This document shows positions 22,701-32,700 of a stretch of 64,000 nucleotides of DNA, piece after piece (within the stretch, counting starts at the first letter, position 1; each line of letters begins with the position of its first letter). The notes under the pieces were generated by a model that was not told the origin of the DNA, did not search any database, and saw nothing but the letters and a program-made list of their open reading frames with translations. A program made the translations under genes and the position numbers. The stretch is from Casuarius casuarius (lineage: Eukaryota > Chordata > Aves > Casuariiformes > Casuariidae), in assembly GCA_003342895.1 (NCBI GenBank), contig PTFA01000279.1:356274-420273 (forward strand). Direction: 5' to 3'.

Positions 22701-25319
22701 GCTTGCCCTGGGGCTTTTGTAGGGTGCCATGGTACAGTGAGCTGTGTCACAGCCTTTGGTAGGTGATGCCTTGTTGATAGCCAGTTACTGCTGTTTTTAC
22801 CAATTTCCTTTGAAGCTCTCTGTGCTGAGAGGGAGGAGGGCAGAGGAGAAGCCAGACCACATAGTCATTCCTGACATGTACTTATTTATTTTTTTCCAAG
22901 AGGGTGTTCTAAACATTTTTCTTCAGTAAATTAATGAGCATCGTCTTACTTTCTTGGAGGTGCAAATGTTGTCAATCATGTAGTAAGTACTCCCTGGTCA
23001 AGTTGCAGAGTTAATCTTCTATATGTGCATAACCTGGAAAAACTTAAGCTAATCATCCACCCAGCCTCATAATCTCTGTGACAAAGTCAGCCAGAATTTG
23101 AGCAACCTTTTTTTGCTGCAAAAGCAAAAGACTCCAGAGAAAGTCTCGGCCCCTCGGACATGGCCTGAGGCCACTGCGCCACTGAGTGCAGTGTCACGGG
23201 GTGTTGCACTAAGCACGTGTGCTGCCGAACACTTCTCCCCTGCCTTCTCCTGCAAGGACACTTTGCCCCCTTCTCCCTGATACGGTGCAGAAATGAGACG
23301 CAGACCTGGAGCGCATCTAACCCTCACTTCACTGCCTGCCAAACTTGTGGACAGTCAAGTGGTAGAGAGGAGGTGCCGGCTTTAGCTTAAGGTTTGGCCT
23401 TGTTCTCACTAAGATAGGAAACCATCTCAAAATAACAGCACTCCTGCTCTCATTTCCAACCCAGCTATGCCCCTTTGTCTGACTGAATTGTCCCTTTCCC
23501 CAAGATCCCCTGTGCTTTGGGCCACCTTCCAAGGAAGGAAAATTACAGCCTGCAGGTTAAGTATTAACATCCAAAGGTATCACTGTCAGACAGCCCTAGC
23601 TTGGTGGTTAACATTTGACAGGCAGGCACCTAGGGCAGACTCAAGGTTAAAACTAGCCAGCATGCTGGGTCTCAGAGGGAGGCCCCTGGAGACCACATTT
23701 TTTGGCTGACAGCAGGGAACCTCTTGTAACTGGACTGACAGTCTCCTAAATCTGGGAAACATCTTCCAGAAGGATGAGGAAACTATGAGCTGGGGGCTTT
23801 GCATGGATGGTCCTGATGCAGCAAAGCTCCCAGTCTGCTCTGGCTCCCTAGACAGCACCTAATGGGCTTGATGAGCACCTGCTGCTAGACTTCACTGTCC
23901 CTGCTTTCCCATCCACGCTAGCTCCATCCAGACTCTTGCCATGGGACCTGCCACATGGCTGCTGACCCCCCCTCTGCTGGCTGGCATAATGCATGAGGAC
24001 AGAGCTGGTACTCGTCAGGGTGATGCCCTCAGTGTGTCCAGAGTGCTTGTCCCCAGTCTGGAGGATACCATCCAGCAGCTGTTTCTCCCCCACCTCCTTG
24101 CTCTGGAAGCATCATCCTCACCTTGCCATGATCAGTAGCCCAAACCTACTTCTTCTGGGCTGTGGTCCAGGAGTCTTGTTTTTTGACCCCCTGCATCCTA
24201 CTTTCTGTGCCCACCCTCCTTGATATCCCCCTCCCACCTCTCTGCACTCAGTGCCATTCCTCCCTTTTCATTTTGCCCATCCCTCCCTGCCAGCCCCATG
24301 CCCACTGGCTGCCTCAACCCCAGGACTCCTCTCCAAGCACCAGTGCTTCCCAAGCAGCAACGGGGTAGCACTGTAAGCAAATGCTGTCCCCTGTCGCAGG
24401 GGAACCCACTTAGCCCTCTGTCCTGCTTGTCCTCCTAGCTATGGACATAACCAGACAAATGGGAAACACTGAAACTATGCCAAGGGAACAGAGGTAAAGC
24501 AGGCAAAGGGGGAGAGAGGCATGGCAGTCCCAGGGAGAAGAGGGGGAATCAAGGAAGAGGTGTGGCCAAGGGAATAGGAGTTACAAAAGTCTTGGGAAAA
24601 TCAGAAAAGCAAATCATGGGCTCAGATGAAATCCTTACAGGGTACAATCATGTGCAAATGCCATGTGGTCCACGACAGAAAATCCCGTGGTACCCTCTGT
24701 CCCACTATCTCTCCATTACTGGAAAAATTGAGATGCTCATAATGAGAAATGTTGGGTTCTAATTCTCAACTTCAGAGAGCTTCCCCATCCCCAGTCATCT
24801 TCTCTAAACAGGTCATTTCAAATGATGATTAAAATACAAAGATTCCCCTCTGATTCTGTGCACCTAGGAGATAGCTCTCCATCTGCTCCTCAAAACACTG
24901 ATCTAATTTCTTTTTCATCTAGATCAAAGGCGAGGAATTACCTGGGTGGCTATGGTGGAGGTGAACTGCGAGTGGTCATAGACCCATCCATGTCTGCAGT
25001 CCTCAGTAATCGAGTTATTTTCTGGTTGCAGAGAGGAATTGAGCAGTAGGTAAAACTGAGGCTGTGAGAACATCTCACAGGACCTGAAGGTGCCATCAGG
25101 CTCCCGGGGGATGCTGATGAGTAGAAGCTCCTCTGTGGTGAGGTTCACAAATGCCTCATGGCGTGGAATTGTACAGTGATGAGAGGGAGTAGCAGCAAGA
25201 AAATTGTGCAGCAGGAAATGCATGGGAACGTTGATTCTTGGTAGGCAGAGGAGAAACAAAATCAAGATCTGGAATCGGCCAAAGCCCCCGGTTTCCAGCA
25301 AGAGATCCTCAAATTTCAT
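7697..25319 (-). CDS. SLC22A7: SLC22A7, organic anion transporter 2 (complete gene, 10 coding exons)
   Basis: Multi-pass plasma-membrane transporter of the major facilitator superfamily, SLC22 family. In mammals OAT2 moves organic anions, cGMP and other nucleotide-like compounds, creatinine and drugs across liver and kidney membranes. Joined exons: 25319-24942, 22344-22241, 16796-16642, 15138-14970, 11937-11820, 10489-10380, 10292-10078, 9578-9470, 8144-7938, 7760-7697. They give 1629 bases and 542 residues, against about 546 in human. All introns are GT-AG and every phase matches. Exon lengths 104, 155, 169 and 215 fit the usual SLC22 pattern. Visible features: hydrophobic TM1 at about 16-37; a large extracellular loop with Cys49, 81, 108 and 131 and N-glycosylation sequons at Asn59, 94 and 101; the motif GWVYDHS at 111-117; the MFS signature GYLSDRYGRK at 156-165; PESARWL at 272-278; VGRR at 391-394; and the OAT-conserved Arg453 in LRQNGMG. 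Its place 3' of TTBK1 on the same strand agrees with mammalian synteny. Identity is very secure; transport function is inferred from the family. Confidence 0.97.
7761..7937 (-). other. SLC22A7: SLC22A7 intron 9
   Basis: A 177-base intron with no further feature seen. Confidence 0.8.
7938..8144 (-). CDS. SLC22A7: SLC22A7 exon 9 (residues 453-522)
   Basis: Acceptor cttCCAG|GCAG. Encodes [12 protein letters not shown]11, TM12 and the LLPET motif, ending GIEDVEKTQ. The donor is ACACA|GTGAGT, a near-perfect consensus that itself contains TGA. Reading straight on would end the protein after Gln522, but a matching exon 10 exists. Confidence 0.95.
8145..9469 (-). other. SLC22A7: SLC22A7 intron 8
   Basis: Holds a C13 run at 8277-8289. 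No exon or recognised repeat was otherwise seen. Confidence 0.8.
8277..8289. repeat. C13 homopolymer in SLC22A7 intron 8
   Basis: Uninterrupted run of C. Length may be uncertain in the assembly. Confidence 0.95.
9470..9578 (-). CDS. SLC22A7: SLC22A7 exon 8 (residues 417-453)
   Basis: Acceptor ctttcctcctAG|CTTTC. Encodes TM10 with [23 protein letters not shown] and stops inside Arg453. Length 109 bases, phase 2. Donor TGAG|GTAAGA. No separate long open frame marks this exon; it was found from its sequence and from the gap left between exons 7 and 9. Confidence 0.95.
9579..10077 (-). other. SLC22A7: SLC22A7 intron 7
   Basis: A 499-base intron with nothing else recognised. Confidence 0.8.
10078..10292 (-). 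CDS. SLC22A7: SLC22A7 exon 7 (residues 345-417)
   Basis: Acceptor ttGCAG|GTTTG. Encodes FGVAFSYYG of TM7, TM8, the VGRR loop motif and TM9. It is 215 bases, exactly the usual SLC22 length, which picks the donor at AAGT|GTGAGA. A nearby open frame continues 56 bases into the intron and is not used. Confidence 0.96.
10380..10489 (-). CDS. SLC22A7: SLC22A7 exon 6 (residues 309-345)
   Basis: The acceptor has a long pyrimidine tract before ACAG|GCC. Encodes the rest of the cytoplasmic loop, including [14 protein letters not shown], and enters TM7. Length 110 bases, phase 2. Donor TGTG|GTAAGC. The intron after it is only 87 bases. Confidence 0.96.
10490..11819 (-). other. SLC22A7: SLC22A7 intron 5
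   Basis: A 1330-base intron with a T-rich acceptor region next to exon 6. No other feature was recognised. Confidence 0.8.
11820..11937 (-). CDS. SLC22A7: SLC22A7 exon 5 (residues 269-308)
   Basis: Acceptor cacacCAG|GTGG. Completes Trp269 and encodes WVPESARWL, then [17 protein letters not shown], the start of the large cytoplasmic loop between TM6 and TM7. Length 118 bases. Ends in phase 0 at CAGAG|GTGAGA. Confidence 0.97.
11938..14969 (-). other. SLC22A7: SLC22A7 intron 4
   Basis: A 3032-base intron. Its open frames are short and lack support. I could not assign a mobile element. Confidence 0.75.
14970..15138 (-). CDS. SLC22A7: SLC22A7 exon 4 (residues 213-269)
   Basis: Acceptor tattgCAG|CGATGG. 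Encodes [12 protein letters not shown]5, the RDWRWL motif and TM6. It is 169 bases and ends in phase 2 at donor TGTG|GTGAGC. Confidence 0.97.
15139..16641 (-). other. SLC22A7: SLC22A7 intron 3
   Basis: A 1503-base intron with nothing else recognised. Confidence 0.75.
16642..16796 (-). CDS. SLC22A7: SLC22A7 exon 3 (residues 161-213)
   Basis: Begins by completing Arg161, then YGRKAML, TM3, TM4 and ITRTLTG. It is 155 bases, the usual SLC22 length. Donor TTTAG|GTAAGT is consensus. Ends in phase 1. Confidence 0.97.
18400..19250 (+). mobile_element. Old CR1 LINE fragment, plus orientation
   Basis: The stretch reads like the reverse-transcriptase part of an old amniote CR1. In order, 'accagatggttttcacccc' at about 18706, 'gtcagcatggcttctgtag' at about 18970, 'caagcatgtgacaagc' at about 19030 and 'ggcaagaataaatggtcac' at about 19180 match the CR1 phrases I know, in the same sequence. 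It is frame-broken and codes for nothing. The borders are approximate, and the identification is by memory of the family consensus. Confidence 0.6.
19870..20960 (-). mobile_element. Old CR1 LINE fragment, minus orientation
   Basis: The plus strand carries the reverse-complement order of an old amniote CR1 (L3-like). It runs through 'caaaactgcacactgtattt' at about 20066, 'ggggccaccatggatttaca' at about 20092, 'ttccagatcatttatgaata' at about 20348, 'agtgacctccctccatcg' at about 20417 and 'agaacctttggtaaggaaac' at about 20540. It is highly diverged and overlaps in consensus position with the plus-orientation copy 600 bases away. Confidence 0.75.
22241..22344 (-). CDS. SLC22A7: SLC22A7 exon 2 (residues 127-161)
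   Basis: Acceptor tttCAG|TGG. Encodes [14 protein letters not shown]2 and GYLSDR. It is 104 bases, the usual length of this SLC22 exon, and ends in phase 2. The donor is ACAG|GTTTGA, which departs from consensus at +3 to +5 and is the weakest of the gene. Confidence 0.96.
22345..24941 (-). other. SLC22A7: SLC22A7 intron 1
   Basis: A 2597-base intron. The open frames within it are short and unsupported, and no clear mobile element was seen. Confidence 0.75.
24942..25319 (-). CDS. SLC22A7: SLC22A7 exon 1 (residues 1-126)
   Basis: Starts at ATG (25319-25317), giving [17 protein letters not shown], the standard OAT N-terminus. It encodes TM1 and most of the glycosylated first extracellular loop, ending in TIATQ. 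Length 378 bases, phase 0. The donor is CAG|GTAATT, acceptable but not ideal. Confidence 0.97.
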
Positions 25320-25460
25320 CTTCTCTCTGGAGTTTGCTCATTCGAAGCAGCTAAGTACCAAGGAGCAGCAACATGAGCTTGAAGAATGGTCTCTGTTCTT
25401 GGAGCTGAACTTCATATAGCTTTTCATACAGCCACTTCCTCGGACTTTGAGACCTCGCTG
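25320..25460 (-). promoter_or_regulatory. SLC22A7: Putative SLC22A7 proximal promoter and 5' UTR
   Basis: Directly upstream of the start codon the minus strand has a TATA-like box (TATATG; plus 25413-25418) about 95 bases before ATG. About 30 bases further up is CAAAGTCCG (plus CGGACTTTG, 25441-25449). The latter differs by one base from CAAAGTCCA, the motif preferred by HNF4-alpha. Mammalian SLC22A7 is known to be driven by HNF4-alpha in liver, so the site is plausible. The transcription start is not visible, and an upstream noncoding exon cannot be excluded. Confidence 0.45.
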
Positions 25461-28400
25461 AAAGGTTGATATCCCCACAGTGACACTCTCCATTTGGGGT
25501 AGAGCCAAAGAAATCATCCTGCGTGCACAAAGCACATCCATTTCAAGTGGACTCAGCACAAGGCACCTTACCTTTTTAGAGACTTTTTTTAGAGCCCTCC
25601 TGTTTCAGTTTTTGAGAGGGAGACCCACATTAGGAAAGAAGGCTATGGGAAAGCACTGTCGAAGCACCATCCTTTCTGGTGTGGGGTTACCACACACGCA
25701 GCCTTGGGTGCTGTGACAAGCTTTGTCTCAGATGAGCTGATCACCAGCTGCCTGAGATGGGCCATGAAATGAACTCACAGGAGAGTGGCAGAGACCCATT
25801 GCATAAGGATGCCGAGGGACACCAAAACCTGTGCTGTGCATCAATTATGTGTTTCCTGAGGTTTTAGGATGGCTTGTGTCAAATCATGACCTGGGAACAG
25901 GGAGTCTGGAGAGGATGAGAGAGTGCCCAGAAGAGAAGGTGAATGGGAGAGATGAGTGTCTGGAAGGAGATGTGCTCTGTGGACTAATGGGACAGCCCAA
26001 GGAGTGAGGGATCTGCAGTCCTGACTGAGCCACAAGTACTGCTGCCACAGTGTGCCACCACTGCCACACAGGCCTTGCACCTTGCACTGCCTGTTTCAGG
26101 AAATGGGTTCCAGGAGGAGATGGGTCTTTAATTTGAGTTTCCACTCATCTTGTGTTATTAACCAAGGAAATGGGCTCTATATTCAGCCAGGGCCACTGCA
26201 GGACAGGATTAGATTGTGCATCTGAGAGACTGACAGGTAGTTGGAGGAGCCTATCACCTAAGGTGGAGGCTGATGAACAGCATCTGCCACACGTGACAGT
26301 TGTGTTTTACATGTCACACAATCACAGGGCAAAAAGCTTTGACACTAGTGGAGCAAGGAGCAGGAAAATTGCTGGATTTTTTTGGAAGAATTATAGAAAC
26401 AATGCCTGAAAAATGCAGCAACTGGGGAGTTATGGCATCAGAGCTTACACAGGCACAAACAACATGGTTCAAAGAAGAAAAGTCTCTAGTTCGTGTGCCT
26501 GGAACAAAAATCAGTGAAGTGGCAGCTCCAGATACCCCAGGCCTGTTAAAATTGCCAGGAGCTGCACAACCTGTTTCATGCCCAGCAGAGACCTCGCTGG
26601 AGGATCACTAACACTTCAGGACAAGATAGACAACTTCCTAAGCTTGCCCACACCGGGCAACCTTAGGAAGAGGAATGAGATCAGGGCAGGCTAAACTGGG
26701 AGCAGTGGGATGGAAGGCTCTACCCTGACTCTCCGTCAGGAGTCTGCAGGACTTCAGGTCCCTTTCTGAACACTCTTAGCACATCAGGATACAAGACATG
26801 GGCAAACTTCTCCTGCAGGCTGGACCCATTGGACAGACCCTGGGGATAACACTCCCCAGACCATCGCATCCCACATTTGTCTCTGAGCAACATGCAGCAA
26901 GCAGGGGAAGCACCCCATTGTTGTCTGTCTAAAGACTATATAACCACTTTGCAGGGTGCATGCAAAGTANCGCAGTAGAGATGAGGATGACCAAGAAAGC
27001 CTTTCTTAGGATCTCTTGTCACAGCTGAATGGCCAGGCTGAGCATCACCTAGATATCAAATGCTGCAATGGTGGAAAGCACTCTGAGCAGGACAACACCA
27101 TAGGCTGATGCTTACAAGGCAATGGAAGCCATGCTGTGACCTTAGGAGATCTTTGCTCTTTTTAGCTGTGTGTGTTTAACTAACACGTTGCCCCAGTCTT
27201 TGCTGTGAACAATTTCCAATGCTCATCTTGAGACAAGTGGAGGGGGAGGAAAGAGGAGTCGGGGGGGGGGCATGAGACAACACAGTGCCTCCAGAGTTAT
27301 AGTTTAAGCTTAAGTTGAACTAAAGGGCAAATTGCTTTTCTTCACCACTACTCTTCTAAGAGCAAGGAATAAAAATGCTCATTGATTCTCCTTTACATGT
27401 TTAAGCTGCAAAGCAGCTCTAGCCTACCCATCAGAAACGTGGCTGTATTTCAATGCCCAGCAACTCCTGGGACTGCAATTCATACTGCTATTGCTCAAAA
27501 TGTATGTTAGTTGATTGCAATATTTCTCTAACCCAGATGCATTCATTTTAAATTCAAATTTAAATTAATTTAACACATTCATTTAACTAGTTACCAGATT
27601 TAGTTAATGACCAACATGTGTGCAGTGTGACTCACTATGCCATGTAATACTGCCTGGAGAGCTTGGAGCAGGTTGAGGGGGCTTTAGTACTGCCTGGAAC
27701 ACTATTTTTGGAAAGCATGCACAGATAGCTAAGGTGTGGGTGTGAAAGTGGGTACACTCATACACTCTCTTCCCCTGAAATAGGGGACAGAAGTGACTGG
27801 TTGCTGAGGGTGATTTGTAGCTACCGGCTGGGCAAAAGCAAGGCCTAACGTTCAACCTGCTGATGTTTCTCTGCCCACCTGGCTGTTCACATGTCATATC
27901 CCAGCAACTCCCCAGCTCTGCCCAGCCCTCCCCAGCTGGTTCCTCCCCAGAAGGGAGAAAGAAAAACTGCAGGGTCTCAAGGGGAAGAGAGCAGCCTGAA
28001 GGAGCTTTCCTCCTCCTCTTGCTTGGACCAAGAGTCCAATCTCTGTGGCTTTCTCAAGGCACTCCTGACAGCAGAGCTGCACTTGTTCTGTGCTTCCGGT
28101 CAGTGGCCTTACAGTTACTGTCACAGAGCAACATTTTGGACCAGGTCTGGCAAACTGCTCAGGGATTGTTCTTCTTCTTCCAATAGGTTACTTCTATTTT
28201 CACCAGCTCAGTGGCCTCCTGCTCACAAGATATCCCCTTCAGCAGTCACCAGGGTTGTAGAGACAGTGCTTAGGCAGGGAAGATTGCGAGCTGCCTGTAC
28301 CATGCACAGCCCACCCATCTGCAGACATGCTCACTGACAGCACTCCTACCTATAATCAGCCTTTATATGAACAGACAGTTGGTGCTTTAGTCTGCGCCTC

Positions 28401-29654
28401 ATCCAGCTGACCTTTTTCATTATTTGTTGTTGAAATTAGAGCCTGATGTCCTCTCCCCACTCAGAGACAAACTCACTTGGGCCTAGTCAATCCAAACATT
28501 CATGGGACTCATGGTGGTGCTGGGTCCCATGGTGATGGTTCCATCTTGGCCAGTGTCCTCACTGCCAGCAGTGGGACAGTCCTTGGAAGGGTTGCTTGGT
28601 TGGTTTGTTTTCAATGTAGGATGAACTCCTCAGCCACCATTGTGCCCTGCACTTTCAGCCCAGCCTGCAGGGTGAGAAGTCACGCAGGCAGCCTCTCCTC
28701 AGGCAGCTGAGTAACAGCTATCAGCTGTTACATCCAAGCCTTCCTTGCCTTACCATCAGGATTTGTGAAAGCCTTCCAAAAACACATCTTTTTTACCAGA
28801 ACTTCTGTCTCCCACACGTTTGGATAATGGCCACATGGCTATTATATGGAAATTGTCAGGATATGATCCGCCCAGACTGTCCCCCTCTGCCATTGCTTGA
28901 TTTCCATCCCTTTGAAACCCTGGGCTGGTTAGTTGTAAATGAATGTTACTTGGTAAGGAAGGAAAGAGAACTTCATGTAGGTGGGCAGAGAAATCCAGTA
29001 AGTGGAGCTAAATGTGGAGTATACTAGAGCTGATAATATTAACAGGTTCACACGCACAGGAATATGGGCATAGCTCACAAGGTGCTTCCAAGGGCAGTAG
29101 AAGAGTGTAAACAGAGACACATCAGACACGTGATGCAGGTAGGTTGAGCACTTTGTGGCTGTAGTGTGGGTGGGCTCAAGGGCACCTGGAGATTACAGCT
29201 GCTTGGTGGTGACTGCAGTAACACCCAACTTGTACTAATTGCCAGTCTGCCTCAATCAAAGGAAACTCAAAAGATGATTCTAGCATTAAGTTGGGTTCAT
29301 GTCTCATTTCATGGGGACAGGATGCATAAATGCCAGCACATGTCTTGGGCTTGGTCCCAGCCTCTGACACTGCAATGAGGCAGATCCAACACACTCACCT
29401 CATTGCAGAGGAGAAACACTTGCTGTAAGAAAAACTGAAGAGTTGTGATGAGCTAGGAAAAAATAATGTACCTTGTGGGGATACCTCTGCTCTGTATACA
29501 GCTGTGGTCACAAGGCAAACAACATATTGTTTCCAGAAGGAACAAAATAGGGAAAAGATTATCATAGTGTCTTTGCAGAAACTAATAGTTCAAACCACTC
29601 AACCATCCAGAAGCAGTGAAATCAGTGTGTGTGTTCAGCTGTCTTCAGCAACAT
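25461..29654. other. Intergenic DNA between SLC22A7 and TTBK1, first part
   Basis: No exon with credible splice sites or a recognisable product was found on either strand. A G10 run lies at 27261-27270 and an isolated N at 26970. Open frames up to 148 codons near 27863-28337 overlap each other in several frames and look like chance. Confidence 0.5.
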
Positions 29655-29790
29655 AAAATCTTAGACTCACAGAAAAATAGAGGTTAAGAGGTATCTCTGG
29701 AAGTCACCTGGTTCAACGCTCCTACCCCCCAAAAGTAGGGCTCATTTTGATCAGATTGCTCTGGATCTTATCAGACATCTCACCATACCT
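29655..29790 (-). mobile_element. Short CR1 3' end fragment
   Basis: The plus strand shows 'gactcacagaaaaatagagg', 'ggtatctctggaagtcacctggttcaac' (quoted in part) and 'gtagggctcattttgatcag', in the order of a reverse-complemented CR1 3' end. Only about 130 bases are recognisable. Confidence 0.65.
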
Positions 29791-32700
29791 AGTAGCCAGT
29801 TACAATTTCCAGGATAGCATCAAGTGAAAGAGCTGCTACTGGCTGACTCTGAGACCTTACAGCTTTGCCCACTGCTACTAGCTGGGAGCAGATGGCACCT
29901 ATCCATGCCACCCACAGATCTCCCCACTATGCTGTGTCCTGTGGGCAACAAAGAGAACCAAAAGCCCCTACCACAGTGCTCCTTAACTCCACTAGCTCTC
30001 CCAATTACCCCAGTTCTTAGAATGCAGCTTCCTCAGTTCCTGTAAGACCTCTAGCTGTTATCTCAAAGTATTTGCTGAAAGGGATCGAAATCATTGCTGT
30101 TGGTATCATCTCCATTTGAGAGACAGGGGCAGGCAAAGCTTGCTTCTGCTCACATATGAGCCAGTACCAAAGCTGCACAAAGACTAATTCCTTTATATCC
30201 TTGACCTATAGCCTGACTATTAGGATAAACTGCCTCACTAACATGTACAGTTGATTAATCCCATGTTGCAGGGCTCTCACCTTAGTCCCCATCATGATTT
30301 GTGGTCATTCCAGCTGCTTCTCAACATCCTTAGCAACCCCAGTTTTACAGAAGATGCCTACTGCCTTTGAGCCTCATACTCACCCCAGCTGTGGCTCCCC
30401 CTTCCTGATCCCAACCCAGAGCCCAGACAGTTCCTGGCCACTGTTTGCTATCTAGCCCTGCTCCAGGGAAAGGCCTCATTTCTGATGCTTTTGATCCTTC
30501 TCAGGCCAGGCTGTGCATGACACAGCTGAAAAGGATGAAGCAGACCCAGGTGGTTATTCTGGTTGGTTGTTTCTGTGACCCACACTCCACATTCAGGAGG
30601 GCTGGCCTTAAACATAGTGAGACTTTGAGGCAAGTTGAAGGGTTGGAACCCTGAAATATTTTTCAAAAACCCTACCACTTACTGCTCCCTCCTGAAATCC
30701 CTTCCATGGGTCAGTACAACCTCCTGCCCATCTCCTCGTGCACTGGTCTTACCTTGCTACACTCTTGCTTCAGGGCTGGGCAGGGACAGTGTCACAGTAT
30801 GGTAGGTAGGACAAGGAGAACCTCAACTCAGGTACTGCTGAGTTTGAGAGAATGAGAAGAAATTTGAGGGAAACCTTTCTTGGGGCTTCCTGAAGGAAGG
30901 AATTGGTACAGTTCCACCTCTCCTCTGCTGCTTTGCTTCTTTCTAGTTTTTTTGCTATTTTACTTGCTGCCATAGGCAGCCTCCAAAGGAGTGTAGATAG
31001 ATTAGCGTCCCTTGGAAGGAATGTGGATGAGCTATCTCCTTCTTGATCTGCAATTCTGGAATGAGTGAGAGTTATACTTTTTCTATGGCTGACTCTGGAG
31101 TGTGACATGACTTCTCTCCTGTCTTTGCTAGAGTTGACTGCAGCTTCTGAATGCATCTGAGATGGAAAGCCAAAGGCCCCTGACAGTCACACATCTGTTT
31201 CTTCCCACTGTCCTTACCTGCTGGTTCATCGTTGTCCTTGATGCCTCCTTGTTCCCATGCCACTACCCTGCCTTGCTCCATTTAACAGTGTCAAAGATGG
31301 AGCAAGACACACTGGGCTGTTCTGAATTGGTAGAGGCAGGGCATCTCCCATATTGGAGGAGATCAGTCTGGAAGGGAGCAGGCAGGCACTGAGGAATCAA
31401 TAAAACACGGGTGAATGGGTAGCTGAAGAATGAAAATACAGGCAAGGAAAAAAGGGCCCTGACTGGGAAGACAGAGTAATGCTGAATGCCCAGGAGAAGA
31501 TAAATCTGGGGAGACACTGCTTACTGGAAGGAAAAGAACTACACGATTTTACGGCAGCCTGGGATGCCACAAGTGCAGCTCCGCAGGAAGCAGCAGAGGA
31601 TGAAGAAAAGGGTGACCATAGCTGCCACACAGCTGAAATGAAAACCAGGCACAATCGTAACAAAGACCCCTCACCAACAATTCACATGGTGTTTCTGCTT
31701 CACATGGCGGCACCAATAAATGGGAGAAGACTCCAGTGAAAAGGTAGACAGGCTTTTAATGGCATGATCAAGAATCCCCTTTTAATAACAAATCTAATGA
31801 CAGCTGTGTCTGATATGAACAAAAAATGGCATCATCATATATTTTTTTTTAAGACATGATCTGAAATTATGACAAATGCCAGGTGATCTGTACACAGACA
31901 GGGCCTCTGTGATGCATGCCAGACTTTATGGCCAAGAAATTTGCCATGCAATTGAATCCGATTTTGGTTCCTTGGTCAGAGTTGTACATTCGGTTTGCAA
32001 TGTGTAAACATTCTAGAGCTGCTTTCCTAAAGAATGCAAAGAAGATATGGAGAGAGATTTAGCCTTGCGACCCAGTCACATTTTCAGACAGACAGTACCA
32101 AAGGAGCAAGAGACTTGTCTCCAGGCCTAAAATCTTTGTCAGACCGAGTCAGACACAAAGGAAACAAACACTGGTGTGCCAGGTACAACATCTGAGTGTA
32201 GAGCCACATGCTGTTGTGTTAAAAGGAGATATACAGAACAATCTGCATTTCCAGCTCTAATTCCTGTCTGGAAAAGCAGCAGCCCAGGTCCCATAACACA
32301 GCAGTGTCATTGACACTGGGTTTCATACATAGTGTTACACTTGGACTCCTCTCCTAACCCCCATGTCCTGCAGAGCTCTTCACACCCCAGTAGGTGAGCC
32401 ACTGCCTTAGCACCCACAGCAGCCATCAACGTAAGCACCAAGGAAACATCAACCCCTGCCTCCTTCAGTGACCATGTTTCAGATCTCTTTGCACTCATGG
32501 CAGTGGCAATACAAGGCCACCTAGATGCAGAGCAGGTGCTGGCTGATACCAACAAAGCAGTACCCTCACCAAAGTGGAGATCTTGCCTTTGGAGCCACTT
32601 CTGGTTTTGAAGCTAAGGACAGGAGGTGTTCTCGCCTTGGTTCCTACTGAGAACCCACTTGTGGATTTGCTGTGGTAGCTCTCTTCCTCCTTCTAGCAGA

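Noticed and set aside
27863..28337. 148-codon plus-strand open frame and overlaps
   Set aside because: No splice, homology or conservation evidence, with overlapping frames of similar length on both strands.
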